From the NCBI RefSeq assembly GCF_024809855.1, contig NZ_JANUEM010000002.1, forward strand, positions 186,001 to 250,000: a stretch of 64,000 nucleotides of DNA, read 5' to 3'. The notes below the pieces were generated by a model. The model had not been told where the DNA came from. It did no database searches and saw only the letters and a list, made by a program, of their open reading frames with translations. This stretch comes from Rheinheimera pacifica. GTDB taxonomy: Bacteria > Pseudomonadota > Gammaproteobacteria > Enterobacterales > Alteromonadaceae. The translations under genes were made by a program, and so were the position numbers. Below, piece after piece: positions 9,695-18,147 of the stretch. The first letter of the stretch is position 1. Every line of letters begins with the position of its first letter.

Positions 9695-10087
9695 ATGAAA
9701 ACAGTTACTGCATTATTGATAGTTTTAAGCAGCTTTGCGCTGCAGGCGGCCACAGTAAATTGCACTAACCCTGATCTGGAAATTAGCTGCAGCGAGGGGC
9801 GTTGTTATGCTACTGCGGCAGGAGATTTCACACCAATGAGCCTGGCATTTACCAGCAACGGCTCTGTTAGTGCCTGCGCCTATGCCGGCTGTTGGGAAGG
9901 CGAGGGTAAAGCAGCAGGCGACAGCCGTTACCTGAGTATTATTGCCCGCGATCTGCCCTTTACACCCAATGTAAACCCGCAGCCAAATCTGGAGGATGTC
10001 GTAATACTGTGGGACAGACAAGACAATATCGCCCTGTTGAAATTGGCCGGTTATGCTCAGCCCATGCAATGCCGGATACTGCAGTAA
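9695..10087 (+). CDS. Secreted Cys-containing protein of unknown function
   Basis: 130 residues with a clear Sec signal (MKTVTALLIVLSSFALQAA). The mature part has six Cys (VNC, ISC, GRC, SAC, AGC, MQC), consistent with up to three disulfides in the periplasm. No family is recognised. The middle resembles a small beta domain (SLAFTSNGSVSACAYAGCWEG). It starts 33 bp after the GMC oxidoreductase stop and could be cotranscribed with it. Hypothetical but probably real: signal peptide, length and codon usage all fit. Confidence 0.65.
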   Translation: MKTVTALLIVLSSFALQAATVNCTNPDLEISCSEGRCYATAAGDFTPMSLAFTSNGSVSACAYAGCWEGEGKAAGDSRYLSIIARDLPFTPNVNPQPNLEDVVILWDRQDNIALLKLAGYAQPMQCRILQ

Positions 10088-10191
10088 GAATATTAGCTTT
10101 ATTTTATGTAAACCGGCCTGTACCACCTGATATCCTTGCCGAACCATGCTAAGGTTTAACTAATTCTCTGTTGTAGTAGTTTCGCAGTGTT

Positions 10192-11589
10192 ATGAATACT
10201 GACAGTTACAAAGCTCTTAGCCAGTATATTGATTTACTGCTGGATGCCATCTGCGTAGTGGACAAAGATGGCCGGTTTGAATTTGTCAGCGCAGGAGCTG
10301 AACGTATTTTTGGTTATACCCCACAGGAAATGCTGGGGCGGCCAATGATTGAACTGGTACACCCGGATGACAGAGCCCGCACCTTGCAAACGGCCAGTGA
10401 AATAAATGCCGGTGCGGTAAAAGTAGATTTTGAAAACCGCTATATCCGCAAAGATGGCCAGACAGTGTATTTGCTGTGGTCAGCCCGTTGGTCAGAGACA
10501 GATAAACGCCGCGTGGCAGTAGCACGTGATATTACCCGCAGCAAAAAAATTGAAGCGCGCCAGGCAGCAATTTACGCTATTTCAGAAGCTGCCTTTGCCA
10601 GCGACGACTTACCAGCGTTATATCGCAGCATTCAGTATATTATTGCTGGCTTAATACCCATATGCCGTTTTGCTATCGTATTGCCAGGTGCAAACGGCGG
10701 GCAATTGGATTTTGCCTATGACTCGCTACTGCAAGCAAGTGCAGTAGCCTCAGGTTTTGATATTTTGGCATTATGTGCTGAGGTGGTCAGGCGTTCAGAA
10801 ACTGTGCTGCTTACCGGTGATAATAAAGCGGACCTGCCGGCAAAATTACAGCAGTTGGTAGCCGGTGCCGCAATAAACTGGCTTGGTGTGCCGTTAAAAT
10901 CACACACGGCTGTTATGGGCGCTCTAATGGTGCAAAACAGTGCAGACGCCCCCCGTTACAGTAATAGTGAAATGGAGTTACTCGAATTTGTTTCCGTACA
11001 GGTGGCGGTAGCCATAGAGCGTAAACAAATGCTGGACCGGCTGCACCGCAATGCTCTGTATGATCAGTTAACGCAATTACCAAACCGTGAACTGTTTTAC
11101 GACAGGCTGCAGCTGGCGCTGACAACGGCTGAACGTGAGCAAAGCCAGTTTGCGTTGTTATATCTGGACTTAGATAAGTTTAAACAGATTAATGATAATT
11201 ACGGCCATCATATTGGTGATGAATTACTGCAGCATACCGCCCAGCGGATACTATGTTGCTTACGTAGCAGCGACACCGTAGCCCGCTTTGGTGGCGATGA
11301 GTTTGTTATCTTATTGCAGCAAATAGATAATGAAGATTTGGCTTTGCTACTGGCAGAGAAAATCCGCCAGGCGCTAAACCTGCCCTTTAATGTATCTGGT
11401 AACGCCCTGCAGGTGTTACCCAGTGTTGGTGTGGCGTTGTATCCACAACACAGCAAAGAAGTACAAACATTAATACTCAGCGCCGACAATGCCATGTATC
11501 TGGCAAAAAAAGCCGGCGGCAACAGAATCATGTTAAGTGAAGCTACAGCAGTAAAACACCGGGTTTCTGCGCCCTCTGCGCCCGTTTAA
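10192..11589 (+). CDS. PAS-GAF-GGDEF diguanylate cyclase
   Basis: 465 residues, no transmembrane segment, so a cytoplasmic sensor. Residues about 5-125 form a PAS domain (LLDAICVVDKDGRFEFVSAGAERIFGY... and a C-terminal WSARWSETDKR). Residues about 140-275 are GAF-like, and 285-450 are the GGDEF domain. The active-site motif GGDEF is intact at 367-371. An RxxD product-inhibition site (RSSD, 358-361) lies exactly five residues upstream, so an active, feedback-inhibited cyclase making c-di-GMP from GTP is expected. There is no EAL domain. The ligand for the PAS or GAF domain is unknown. The gene converges on the FAD dehydrogenase and the stops overlap by 4 bp. Confidence 0.92.
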   Translation: MNTDSYKALSQYIDLLLDAICVVDKDGRFEFVSAGAERIFGYTPQEMLGRPMIELVHPDDRARTLQTASEINAGAVKVDFENRYIRKDGQTVYLLWSARWSETDKRRVAVARDITRSKKIEARQAAIYAISEAAFASDDLPALYRSIQYIIAGLIPICRFAIVLPGANGGQLDFAYDSLLQASAVASGFDILALCAEVVRRSETVLLTGDNKADLPAKLQQLVAGAAINWLGVPLKSHTAVMGALMVQNSADAPRYSNSEMELLEFVSVQVAVAIERKQMLDRLHRNALYDQLTQLPNRELFYDRLQLALTTAEREQSQFALLYLDLDKFKQINDNYGHHIGDELLQHTAQRILCCLRSSDTVARFGGDEFVILLQQIDNEDLALLLAEKIRQALNLPFNVSGNALQVLPSVGVALYPQHSKEVQTLILSADNAMYLAKKAGGNRIMLSEATAVKHRVSAPSAPV

Positions 11590-13187
11590 GCCAACATTGC
11601 CAGTGCTACAGCCTCAGCTACTTTAATACCATCTATACCGGCCGACAAAATACCACCAGCGTAACCGGCACCTTCGCCGGCAGGGTACAGGCCTTTGATA
11701 TTAATGCTTTGGTAATCCGCGCCACGTTTAATGCAAATGGGTGACGAGGTACGGGTTTCTACGCCGGTTAGTAAACCATCAGCTTTGGCAAAGCCTTTAA
11801 TTTGTTGATCAAATGCCGGTATGGCTTCACGCATAGCGGTAACGGCAAAATCCGGCAGCAACTGGGCTAAATCCGTCAGGGTGATATTGGGTGTATAAGA
11901 CGGCTTAACTTCGCCAAGCCCGGTAGAGGGTTTACCGGCCAGAAAATCGCCAATCAGCTGGGCCGGGGCGTGGTAGTTCTCTCCGCCGAGTTTAAATGCC
12001 TGCTGCTCCAGCTTACGCTGTAATGCTATACCTGCCAGCGGGTGGCCGGGGTAGTCACGCTCCGGGTCTATACCCACTACAATAGCGCTGTTGGCATTGC
12101 GTTCGTGGCGTGAATATTGGCTCATGCCGTTGGTAACCACGCCGCCGGGCTCTGACGCAGCGGCTACCACAGTACCGCCGGGGCACATACAAAAACTGTA
12201 AACGCTGCGGCCATTGCTGCAATGGTGTACTAATTTATAATCGGCGGCGCCTAAAATCGGGTTACCGGCGTTAGGGCCAAAGCGGCACTCGTCAATCATT
12301 GACTGCTCATGTTCAATACGAAAGCCGATAGAGAACGGTTTGGCTTCTACATACACGCCTTTGTCATACAGCATCTGAAACGTATCGCGTGCGCTGTGGC
12401 CTACCGCCAGCACCACGTGCTTACTGTACAACTTCTCACCGGTAGACAGTGTTAAGCCGGTTAACTGGCCATCTTCAATATGCAAGTCGTCTACCCGGCT
12501 GCTAAAGCGAATTTCTCCGCCCAGCGCAATAATTTCTGCCCGCATTTTTTCTACCATCGCCACCAGCTTAAAAGTACCGATATGCGGTTTGCTAACATAC
12601 ATAATCTCGTCTGGCGCACCGGCGGCAACAAATTCGCTCATTACTTTGCGGCCATAATGTTTCGGGTCTTTTACCTGGCTGTACAGCTTGCCATCGGAAA
12701 AAGTACCGGCGCCGCCTTCACCATACTGTACGTTTGATTCGGGGTTTAATTCTTTATCGCGCCAAAAACCAAAGGTGTCTTTAGTACGCTCACGTACTTC
12801 TTTGCCGCGCTCTAAAATAATGGGTTTAAAGCCCATTTGTGCCAGTAACAAACCGGCAAATAAACCACAAGGGCCCAGGCCGATCACAACAGGGCGCTCG
12901 CTTAACGTGGCCGGAGCCTGAGCGACAAACTTGTAGCGGGTATCTGGCGCTGGTTTGACATGCTGATCTTTGGCAAATGTTGCCAGCAGTGCTGCTTCGT
13001 TATCTACCTCGATATCCAGGGTGTAAATAAGCTGGATATCGGTTTTTTTGCGTGCGTCAAAACCGCGCTTAAACACATGAACGCTAAGCAGTTGCTCTGG
13101 TTTTAGCTTAAGTTTGGCCACAATAGCGGCATTAATGGCATTTTCATCATGGTTTAACGGCAGTTTTATTTCGGTCAGGCGCAGCAT
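11586..13187 (-). CDS. NAD(P)/FAD-dependent dehydrogenase (COG2509-like)
   Basis: 533 residues. A roughly 90-residue N-terminal domain (MLRLTEIKLPLNHDENAI...) precedes a FAD-binding fold VVIGLGPCGLFAGLLLAQMG (about 98-117) with ILERGKEVRERT. Further landmarks are QYGEGGAGTFSDGKLYSQ, SFCMCPGGTVVAA and the C-terminal GLYPAGEGAGYAGGILSAGIDG. This matches the widespread uncharacterised FAD-dependent dehydrogenase family COG2509. The reaction is unknown and the protein is cytoplasmic. It shares a 4-bp stop overlap with the convergent diguanylate cyclase. The 371-bp region upstream holds dispersed repeats. Confidence 0.88.
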   Translation of the reverse strand: MLRLTEIKLPLNHDENAINAAIVAKLKLKPEQLLSVHVFKRGFDARKKTDIQLIYTLDIEVDNEAALLATFAKDQHVKPAPDTRYKFVAQAPATLSERPVVIGLGPCGLFAGLLLAQMGFKPIILERGKEVRERTKDTFGFWRDKELNPESNVQYGEGGAGTFSDGKLYSQVKDPKHYGRKVMSEFVAAGAPDEIMYVSKPHIGTFKLVAMVEKMRAEIIALGGEIRFSSRVDDLHIEDGQLTGLTLSTGEKLYSKHVVLAVGHSARDTFQMLYDKGVYVEAKPFSIGFRIEHEQSMIDECRFGPNAGNPILGAADYKLVHHCSNGRSVYSFCMCPGGTVVAAASEPGGVVTNGMSQYSRHERNANSAIVVGIDPERDYPGHPLAGIALQRKLEQQAFKLGGENYHAPAQLIGDFLAGKPSTGLGEVKPSYTPNITLTDLAQLLPDFAVTAMREAIPAFDQQIKGFAKADGLLTGVETRTSSPICIKRGADYQSINIKGLYPAGEGAGYAGGILSAGIDGIKVAEAVALAMLA

Positions 13188-13324
13188 AGGGGTTCCAAAT
13201 CGGTGTCATTGCTGCGCAGCAACAAGCGGGCAGCTCACAAGATAGCGGCTATTTTACGCCAAGCCTGAGGCATTGTCCGTATTCGTTTTAAAACTGACGG
13301 ACTTTTCAGCGAGAACCTGACTAC

Positions 13325-13472
13325 TCTAAGCTAACCGTTGCAGGCCAGGATGCTGACAAATTCGCCGGGAGCGAATTTGAACAGCTCTGCTGATCCATAG
13401 GATAAACTTCATGGATGAAGTTTATAATCGAGCCCCAGGGATGGGTTCACGGCGTGTTAGCGTGAGTTGTCA
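13325..13472. repeat. Dispersed palindromic element, family A (copy 1), interrupted by inserted hairpins
   Basis: The flanks 13325-13352 (CTCTAAGCTAACCGTTGCAG, then GCCAGGATG) and 13430-13472 (CGAGCCCCAGGGATGGG...ACGGCGTGTTAGCGTGAG) match the reverse complement of 33671-33760. In this copy about 75 bp sit between the shared flanks, including the CAAATTCG hairpin (13358-13380) and a perfect ATAAACTTCAT-GG-ATGAAGTTTAT hairpin (13403-13426). The wider gap 13188-13559 also holds a TTGCTGCGCAGCAA palindrome (13209-13222) and no gene. Confidence 0.7.
13358..13380. repeat. CAAATTCG hairpin, family B (copy 1)
   Basis: CAAATTCGC-CGGGA-GCGAATTTG is a 9-bp perfect stem with a 5-base loop. It is followed by AACAG, as in the copy at 31143-31165 read on the other strand. 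The innermost pair is C-G here and T-A there, a compensatory change that supports a conserved structure. Confidence 0.7.
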
Positions 13473-13559
13473 GGTTCGTGCCCCATAGCAGCTGATAGTT
13501 TGTTTTTTTCCAGCGCTGCAGTATGATCGCCAGCCTGAAACATTAGGAACCAATACACT

Positions 13560-13886
13560 ATGGCCTTTGTGGTGCTGGATAACTGTATAAAATGCAAATA
13601 CACCGACTGCGTAGCGGTATGTCCGGTAGATGCATTTTTTGAGGGGCCTAATTTTTTGGCTATCGATCCGGTTATTTGCATTGATTGCGGCCTATGTGAG
13701 CCGGAATGTCCGGCCAATGCCATAGTGCAGCAAGACAAGGTGCCGGCAGAGCAGCACGGTTTTATTCAGTTAAATGCCGAACTGGCCGCGCTGTGGCCAA
13801 ATATCCGCGAAGTAAAACCAGCACCAGCAGATGCCGATAGCTGGAATGGTGTACCGGATAAACTGCAGTATCTCGATGTAGGCTAA
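13560..13886 (+). CDS. fdxA: Ferredoxin FdxA (3Fe-4S/4Fe-4S)
   Basis: 108 residues, the usual length for FdxA-type seven-iron ferredoxins. The N-terminus shows C9, C12, C17, C21-P and the second cluster C40, C43, C46, C50-P. The Azotobacter-type FdxA spacing (CxxCxxxxCxxxCP then CxxCxxxCP) is visible. The C-terminal extension ends with [14 protein letters not shown], also typical of the family. It is a cytoplasmic electron carrier; its partner is not given by the context. An AGGAA ribosome-binding site lies about 10 bases before the ATG. The upstream region contains the palindromic elements. Confidence 0.95.
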   Translation: MAFVVLDNCIKCKYTDCVAVCPVDAFFEGPNFLAIDPVICIDCGLCEPECPANAIVQQDKVPAEQHGFIQLNAELAALWPNIREVKPAPADADSWNGVPDKLQYLDVG

Positions 13887-13895
13887 TGTTGCACT

Positions 13896-14036
13896 TTATT
13901 TATTGTCTGGCTGCTCGTGCCCAACCTTATACATAAAGTACACGGCGTAAAAAATACATAAGCCAATCACAATAGCCAAACCGGTAAAAGAGATAAAAAT
14001 TACCGGATCGTTTAAAAATTCCTGCCACAGGTTCAT
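13896..14036 (-). CDS. Small single-pass membrane protein (DUF3149-like)
   Basis: 46 codons: MNLWQEFLNDPVIFISF leads into one hydrophobic helix (ISFTGLAIVIGLCIFYAVYF) and a short charged tail (MYKVGHEQPDNK). AGAGGGCAAGG lies just upstream of the ATG as a ribosome-binding site. The opening WxEFLxDPV...S resembles the DUF3149 family of very small membrane proteins, whose role is unknown. It stops 9 bp past the convergent fdxA stop. Confidence 0.7.
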   Translation of the reverse strand: MNLWQEFLNDPVIFISFTGLAIVIGLCIFYAVYFMYKVGHEQPDNK

Positions 14037-14112
14037 AACCTTGCCCTCTTGCTGTGTTGTTATGGCAAGTGTAGGTAAAGCTATAACTCGCTCAGCTGAT
14101 ATAGATCAAAGA

Positions 14113-14613
14113 TCAGCCGCCGTGTTGGTTTAAGCGTTGGTAAGTTTGACGCAGATCAATTATTTGCGCGGCCAGCATAGCGCTGTCGGCGTTGTTATCA
14201 GCTTTAAGCTGGGCCAAATACAGCTCCAGCAGCGGGGAGGCTTGCTTGCTTAGCGGCGGGCAGTGTTGCAGCAGTAGTTGCTGTTCTAACTGTTCCAGTG
14301 TCAGTTCAGCCTGCAACAAAGCCTGTTTTAAGCTTTGCTGTTGTGCCGGTGTTATCGCGGCAATAGCGGTATTTTTACGTAGTGCGCGCAATGGCTTGGT
14401 AAACTGTGCACTAAAGTTGTTTAGCTGGGCTGCCAGTTGCTGCAGCTCAGCGGCGCTTAAACTACGTTGCTGCCGCTCTAAGTAGCACAGTAACAGCAGC
14501 AGGTTTACATTTGCGCCAAGCTCGTCCTGCCATTGCAGGCACAGCGGTTTAACCTGCGGATACAACTGCAGGCTAAACTGCCACAACTTGTCTGGCGTAA
14601 TGGTTTCAGGCAT
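14113..14613 (-). CDS. TIGR02444 family protein
   Basis: 166 residues, cytoplasmic, very Gln/Leu-rich and probably all-helical. The block LWQFSLQLYPQVKPLCLQWQ, then GANVNLLLLLCYLERQ and RALRKN, matches the TIGR02444 (DUF2390) family found in gammaproteobacteria. These genes commonly lie beside the ABC-F gene yheS, as here: yheS ends 14 bp upstream on the same strand, so the two are probably cotranscribed. Function is unknown. Confidence 0.85.
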   Translation of the reverse strand: MPETITPDKLWQFSLQLYPQVKPLCLQWQDELGANVNLLLLLCYLERQQRSLSAAELQQLAAQLNNFSAQFTKPLRALRKNTAIAAITPAQQQSLKQALLQAELTLEQLEQQLLLQHCPPLSKQASPLLELYLAQLKADNNADSAMLAAQIIDLRQTYQRLNQHGG

Positions 14614-14627
14614 TTTTTCTGCCGCTA

Positions 14628-16535
14628 TTAAGCATTACTGCTCCAGAACTGCTCAGTTTTTTGCTCCAGTTCGTCCTGGGCCATAAACCAGTCTTCTTCT
14701 GTGCTGTTTAAGCTGCTGCTGGCCGCGGCCTGTTTTGCCAGCAGTTCTGTTAGCTCGGCCTTACGTTTGGCGTCGTAGATATCCGGATCGGCCATTTTCT
14801 GCTCAATGGCTGCCAGCTCGTTGGTCAGCTTTTCTTGCTGTTGTTCCAGTTTTTCTATTTTTTGCTTTATCGGGCGTAGCAAATTACGTAGCTCGGCTTC
14901 CAGCCGTTTTTGGTCTTTACGTACCACGTTGCTGCTAACAGTAGCCTCAGCCTGGGCGGCATTGGCTGCTTGCCGGGCGTCTTGTTGCAGCCATTGGTAA
15001 TAGTCGGCTAAATCGCCGTCAAACGGTGCTACACGGCCATTCGCAACTAAATAAAACTCGTCGGTACAGCTGCTAAGCAGGTGGCGGTCGTGCGATACGA
15101 TAACAATAGCGCCTTCAAATTCCTGCAGCGCCATAACGATAGCTTCACGCATATCTAAATCAAGGTGGTTGGTTGGTTCATCCAACAGCAACAGGTTGGG
15201 GCGTTGGTAAACAATAAGCGCTAGTACTAAACGGGCTTTTTCACCGCCGGAAAATGGTGCACAGGCTTCCAGCGCTTTATCGCCGTGAAAGCCAAAACCG
15301 CCTAAAAAGTCGCGCAACTTTTGCTCGGGCACCAACGGGTCTAACCGCACCAGATGCTGCAGTGGTGAATCCTGCGGCCGCAGTGTTTCCAACTGATGCT
15401 GGGCAAAATAGCCCAGACTTACGCCATTGGCATACCATACTTCACCGCTTTGCGGTGCCATACCACCAGACAAAAGCTTAATTAGCGTAGATTTACCGGC
15501 ACCGTTGCGGCCAAGTAAACCAATGCGGCTGCCGGGCAGTAGCTGAAATTTAATCTGGCTTAAAATAATTTTGTCGGCATAACCGGCCTGCACATTTTCC
15601 ATTTTTATTAATGGATTAGGCAGTGCTTTGGGTTCGCGAAAACTAAAGCTGAATGGCGAATCTACATGCGCCGGTGCCAGTATGGTCATGCGCTCCAGCG
15701 CTTTAATACGGCTTTGTGCCTGCCGCGCTTTGGTGGCTTGGGCTTTAAAACGGTCGATAAACTTTTGCAGGTGCGCCACCTGGCGCTGCTGTTTGTCAAA
15801 GTTTGCCTGATGCTGCGATAACTGCTCGGCGCGCTGGCGCTCGAACTGGCTGTAGTTACCTTTATATAAGGTCAGGGTCTGGCGTTCTATGTGCACAATA
15901 TTGTCGGTTACCGCATCGAGAAAATCGCGGTCGTGGCTGATTAGCAGCAAGGTACCCTGATAGTTACTCAGATATTTTTCCAGCCACAATACGGCGTCTA
16001 AATCGAGGTGGTTGGTCGGTTCATCCAGTAACAGCAGTTCGGCGCGTTGCATTAACGCCCGCGCCAGGTTTAACCGCATACGCCAGCCACCTGAGAATGA
16101 TTTTACTGCCTGCTGCTGTGCTTCACCGCTAAAACCAAGGCCGTCGAGCAAAATACCGGCTTTGGCTTCTGCACGGTAGCCGTCTAAGGCTTCAATTTGC
16201 AGGTGTATTGCGGCTAGATCACTTTCGCTGCAACCGGTACGCACTTTTAACAATAACGGAAACAGTTGCTCGTCGCCTTGCAGTACATAATCCATGGCGC
16301 TGCAGTCAAGCGCTGGTGTTTCCTGGGCTACGGTAGAAATATGCCAGCTGGCCGGAATGCTGACAGAGCCTGCGTCGGCGTGCAGTTTATTTTGCAGTAA
16401 GGCAAACAAGCTGGATTTACCACAGCCGTTTGCGCCGACAATTCCCACCTTTTGCCCCGGAAATACGGTAAGATCGGCGCCCTGAAACAAACACTGAATA
16501 CCACGGCGCAATTCGACCTGTTGCAGTTGGATCAT
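14628..16535 (-). CDS. yheS: ABC-F family ATPase YheS
   Basis: 635 residues, two ABC cassettes in one chain and no membrane segment, the ABC-F layout. First cassette: Walker A GANGCGKS (about 34-41), signature SFSGGWRMR, Walker B LLLLDEPTNHLD. The interdomain linker (about 230-290) is rich in Lys, Gln and Ala. Second cassette: GRNGAGKS, FSGGEKARL, LLLLDEPTNHLD. A C-terminal coiled-coil extension (KRLEAELRNLLRPIKQKIEKL) follows. ABC-F proteins act on the ribosome; the specific role of YheS is not settled. Its E. coli neighbours yheT and yheU lie about 7 kb away in this window, and yheV and slyX follow directly to the right. Confidence 0.93.
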   Translation of the reverse strand: MIQLQQVELRRGIQCLFQGADLTVFPGQKVGIVGANGCGKSSLFALLQNKLHADAGSVSIPASWHISTVAQETPALDCSAMDYVLQGDEQLFPLLLKVRTGCSESDLAAIHLQIEALDGYRAEAKAGILLDGLGFSGEAQQQAVKSFSGGWRMRLNLARALMQRAELLLLDEPTNHLDLDAVLWLEKYLSNYQGTLLLISHDRDFLDAVTDNIVHIERQTLTLYKGNYSQFERQRAEQLSQHQANFDKQQRQVAHLQKFIDRFKAQATKARQAQSRIKALERMTILAPAHVDSPFSFSFREPKALPNPLIKMENVQAGYADKIILSQIKFQLLPGSRIGLLGRNGAGKSTLIKLLSGGMAPQSGEVWYANGVSLGYFAQHQLETLRPQDSPLQHLVRLDPLVPEQKLRDFLGGFGFHGDKALEACAPFSGGEKARLVLALIVYQRPNLLLLDEPTNHLDLDMREAIVMALQEFEGAIVIVSHDRHLLSSCTDEFYLVANGRVAPFDGDLADYYQWLQQDARQAANAAQAEATVSSNVVRKDQKRLEAELRNLLRPIKQKIEKLEQQQEKLTNELAAIEQKMADPDIYDAKRKAELTELLAKQAAASSSLNSTEEDWFMAQDELEQKTEQFWSSNA

Positions 16536-16638
16536 GTTTTTTCCTGTGTACTGAATTGGGTTGCTAATTTACCCGTATAACCGCAACAAACCAAGGCTTG
16601 CCGGATAAAATTGCTGCCACTGAGAAATGAGATACAAG

Positions 16639-16845
16639 ATGACAACACGTAAAAAGAAACGTTTTATTGCCGGTGCCAGCTGCCCGAAATGCAAAGCGAT
16701 GGATACGCTGATGTTGTTTTTGGAAAATAACGTAGAAAAAGTCGAGTGCGTGGAATGTGGCCACCAGATGGTGCAGCCCGAGGCGCAGATAGCCAAAGCC
16801 AGCCGCGCCGCCGAGCAGGTTATTGGTGTTTTTAAGCCAGAATAA
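16639..16845 (+). CDS. yheV: YheV family zinc-ribbon protein
   Basis: 68 residues from the ATG at 16639 (MTTRKKKRFIAGASCPKC); an in-frame ATG at 16627 would add four residues. It carries two Cys pairs, CPKC and CVECGH, forming a probable zinc ribbon, and the family ending EQVIGVFKPE. Function is unknown; a metal-binding role is inferred from the Cys pairs. It is divergent from yheS and its stop lies 2 bp from the slyX stop. The same neighbourhood occurs in E. coli. Confidence 0.92.
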   Translation: MTTRKKKRFIAGASCPKCKAMDTLMLFLENNVEKVECVECGHQMVQPEAQIAKASRAAEQVIGVFKPE

Positions 16846-16847
16846 AA

Positions 16848-17075
16848 TCAATAATGCGGCGGTGGTGGCTCTTCCTCCGGTCGCAATATACCCTGATCAT
16901 CCGGCAGGTTGCGTAGTTTCTCGGCCAGCAGCATTACCTGCTGTGTTAGCCGGTCTATGCGTTTTTGGTGCTCCAGCAATTCATTGCTTAAGCTGTTTAC
17001 CGTATCTTCCTGAAACGCCAGCTTGCTTTCCAGTTCAACAATATGCAGCTGTAATTCCCGCTCACTTGGTGTCAT
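16848..17075 (-). CDS. slyX: SlyX family protein
   Basis: 75 residues, the normal SlyX size. An amphipathic coiled coil (ELESKLAFQEDTVNSLSNEL...HQKRIDRLTQQVMLL) is followed by the Pro-rich tail ending PPPPHY that typifies SlyX. Cytoplasmic, function unknown. The gene overlaps the end of the WD40 lipoprotein gene by 14 bp, so the two are translationally linked. In E. coli slyX lies beside fkpA and slyD; here the WD40 gene sits between slyX and fkpA. Confidence 0.93.
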   Translation of the reverse strand: MTPSERELQLHIVELESKLAFQEDTVNSLSNELLEHQKRIDRLTQQVMLLAEKLRNLPDDQGILRPEEEPPPPHY

Positions 17076-18042
17076 GTGTTATTTCCCATACTTCGGCTAT
17101 GCCACTGGAGCTTTCGCTTATCAGCTTATTATCTGTTAAAAAGGCTACCGCATGCACTACTGCACTGGGTGGGCGGCTGTCTGGTTTTACGCCAACCTGC
17201 CATTGCTGTAACTCGCGGCCGCTTTGTACATCCCATAACGCCAGTTTACGCGTGGGGGCGCCGGTAGCCAGATATTTACCATCGCGGCTAAAACGTACCG
17301 CACTGAATATTTGCTGGCGGGCGGTGAATTTTAATGCACTGACTAATTGGCCGGTTTGAATGTCCCAAATTTGTGCTAAATCCTGGCTGTCGGCGGTAAA
17401 GGCATAGCGGCCTTGCGGGTCCAGCGCGACTTTGGTTACCCGGCTGGGGTGGCTGAAGCTATATAAAATTTGCGCGCTCTGTGTGTCCCACAAATGTGCT
17501 TTGTAGTCATTGCCGCCGGTTAGGGCATAGCGGCCATTGGGTGACATGGCTACACTGTTAATGCGCTCGGTATGGCCTAAAAACTCCAGCCGCCGGCCGG
17601 ATGCCAGTGTAATATGCTGCACACCGCCATTGCTTTTGCCAATCAGTAAATGTGCGCCGTTGTCTGATACCGCAACATCACGCACAGTGGCGGCATCTAA
17701 CTGCCAAAAACCGACATTTTCGCCGTTACTTACCTGCCATAGCGCATAAGTATTTTGATCGGCCGTTAGTACATGGCTGTTGTTATTGCTAATAGCCAGA
17801 CTGAATACCAGGTTTTCTGCGTTGTCTTTATGCTTCCACTGGTATTTTAAGGCATTGGTTTGCAAATCCCACAATGCCACGCCATCCTGAATAGATGATA
17901 CGGCACTGTAGCGGCCATCATCTGACAAAGCTGCGGCGTAGCTGCCTTGTGCGACATGCGGAAATTGCTGCAAGGGCGGCGTTGATGTCAGTTTTTCGCA
18001 GCCGCCAAGCAGTAATAGCAGAAAAAACACAGGATATTTCAT
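17062..18042 (-). CDS. WD40-repeat lipoprotein
   Basis: About 326 residues from the ATG at 18042, which opens MKYPVFFLLLLLGGC, a lipoprotein signal with lipobox LGGC. Upstream in-frame starts exist (18060 and GTG 18066). The mature protein is a run of WD40-type repeats (AHLWDTQSAQILYSFSH, AQIWDIQTGQLVSALKF, LALWDVQSGRELQQW), enough for a seven-bladed propeller. It is probably an envelope scaffold; no enzyme motif is seen. It is divergent from fkpA with about 105 bp between them, and overlaps slyX by 14 bp. Confidence 0.88.
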   Translation of the reverse strand: MKYPVFFLLLLLGGCEKLTSTPPLQQFPHVAQGSYAAALSDDGRYSAVSSIQDGVALWDLQTNALKYQWKHKDNAENLVFSLAISNNNSHVLTADQNTYALWQVSNGENVGFWQLDAATVRDVAVSDNGAHLLIGKSNGGVQHITLASGRRLEFLGHTERINSVAMSPNGRYALTGGNDYKAHLWDTQSAQILYSFSHPSRVTKVALDPQGRYAFTADSQDLAQIWDIQTGQLVSALKFTARQQIFSAVRFSRDGKYLATGAPTRKLALWDVQSGRELQQWQVGVKPDSRPPSAVVHAVAFLTDNKLISESSSGIAEVWEITHDTK

Positions 18043-18147
18043 GTCGGGTGTTAACCTCATCCGCACAAACCGTTAGTATAGGTCAGTTCATTGGACACTA
18101 TTAAAACATACTTTTGCAGCCTGGCTGCGTAAATCTTGGAGAACCGA

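Noticed and set aside
9725-10147. 140-codon minus-strand frame
   Set aside because: Antisense shadow of the secreted six-Cys protein, which has a signal peptide.
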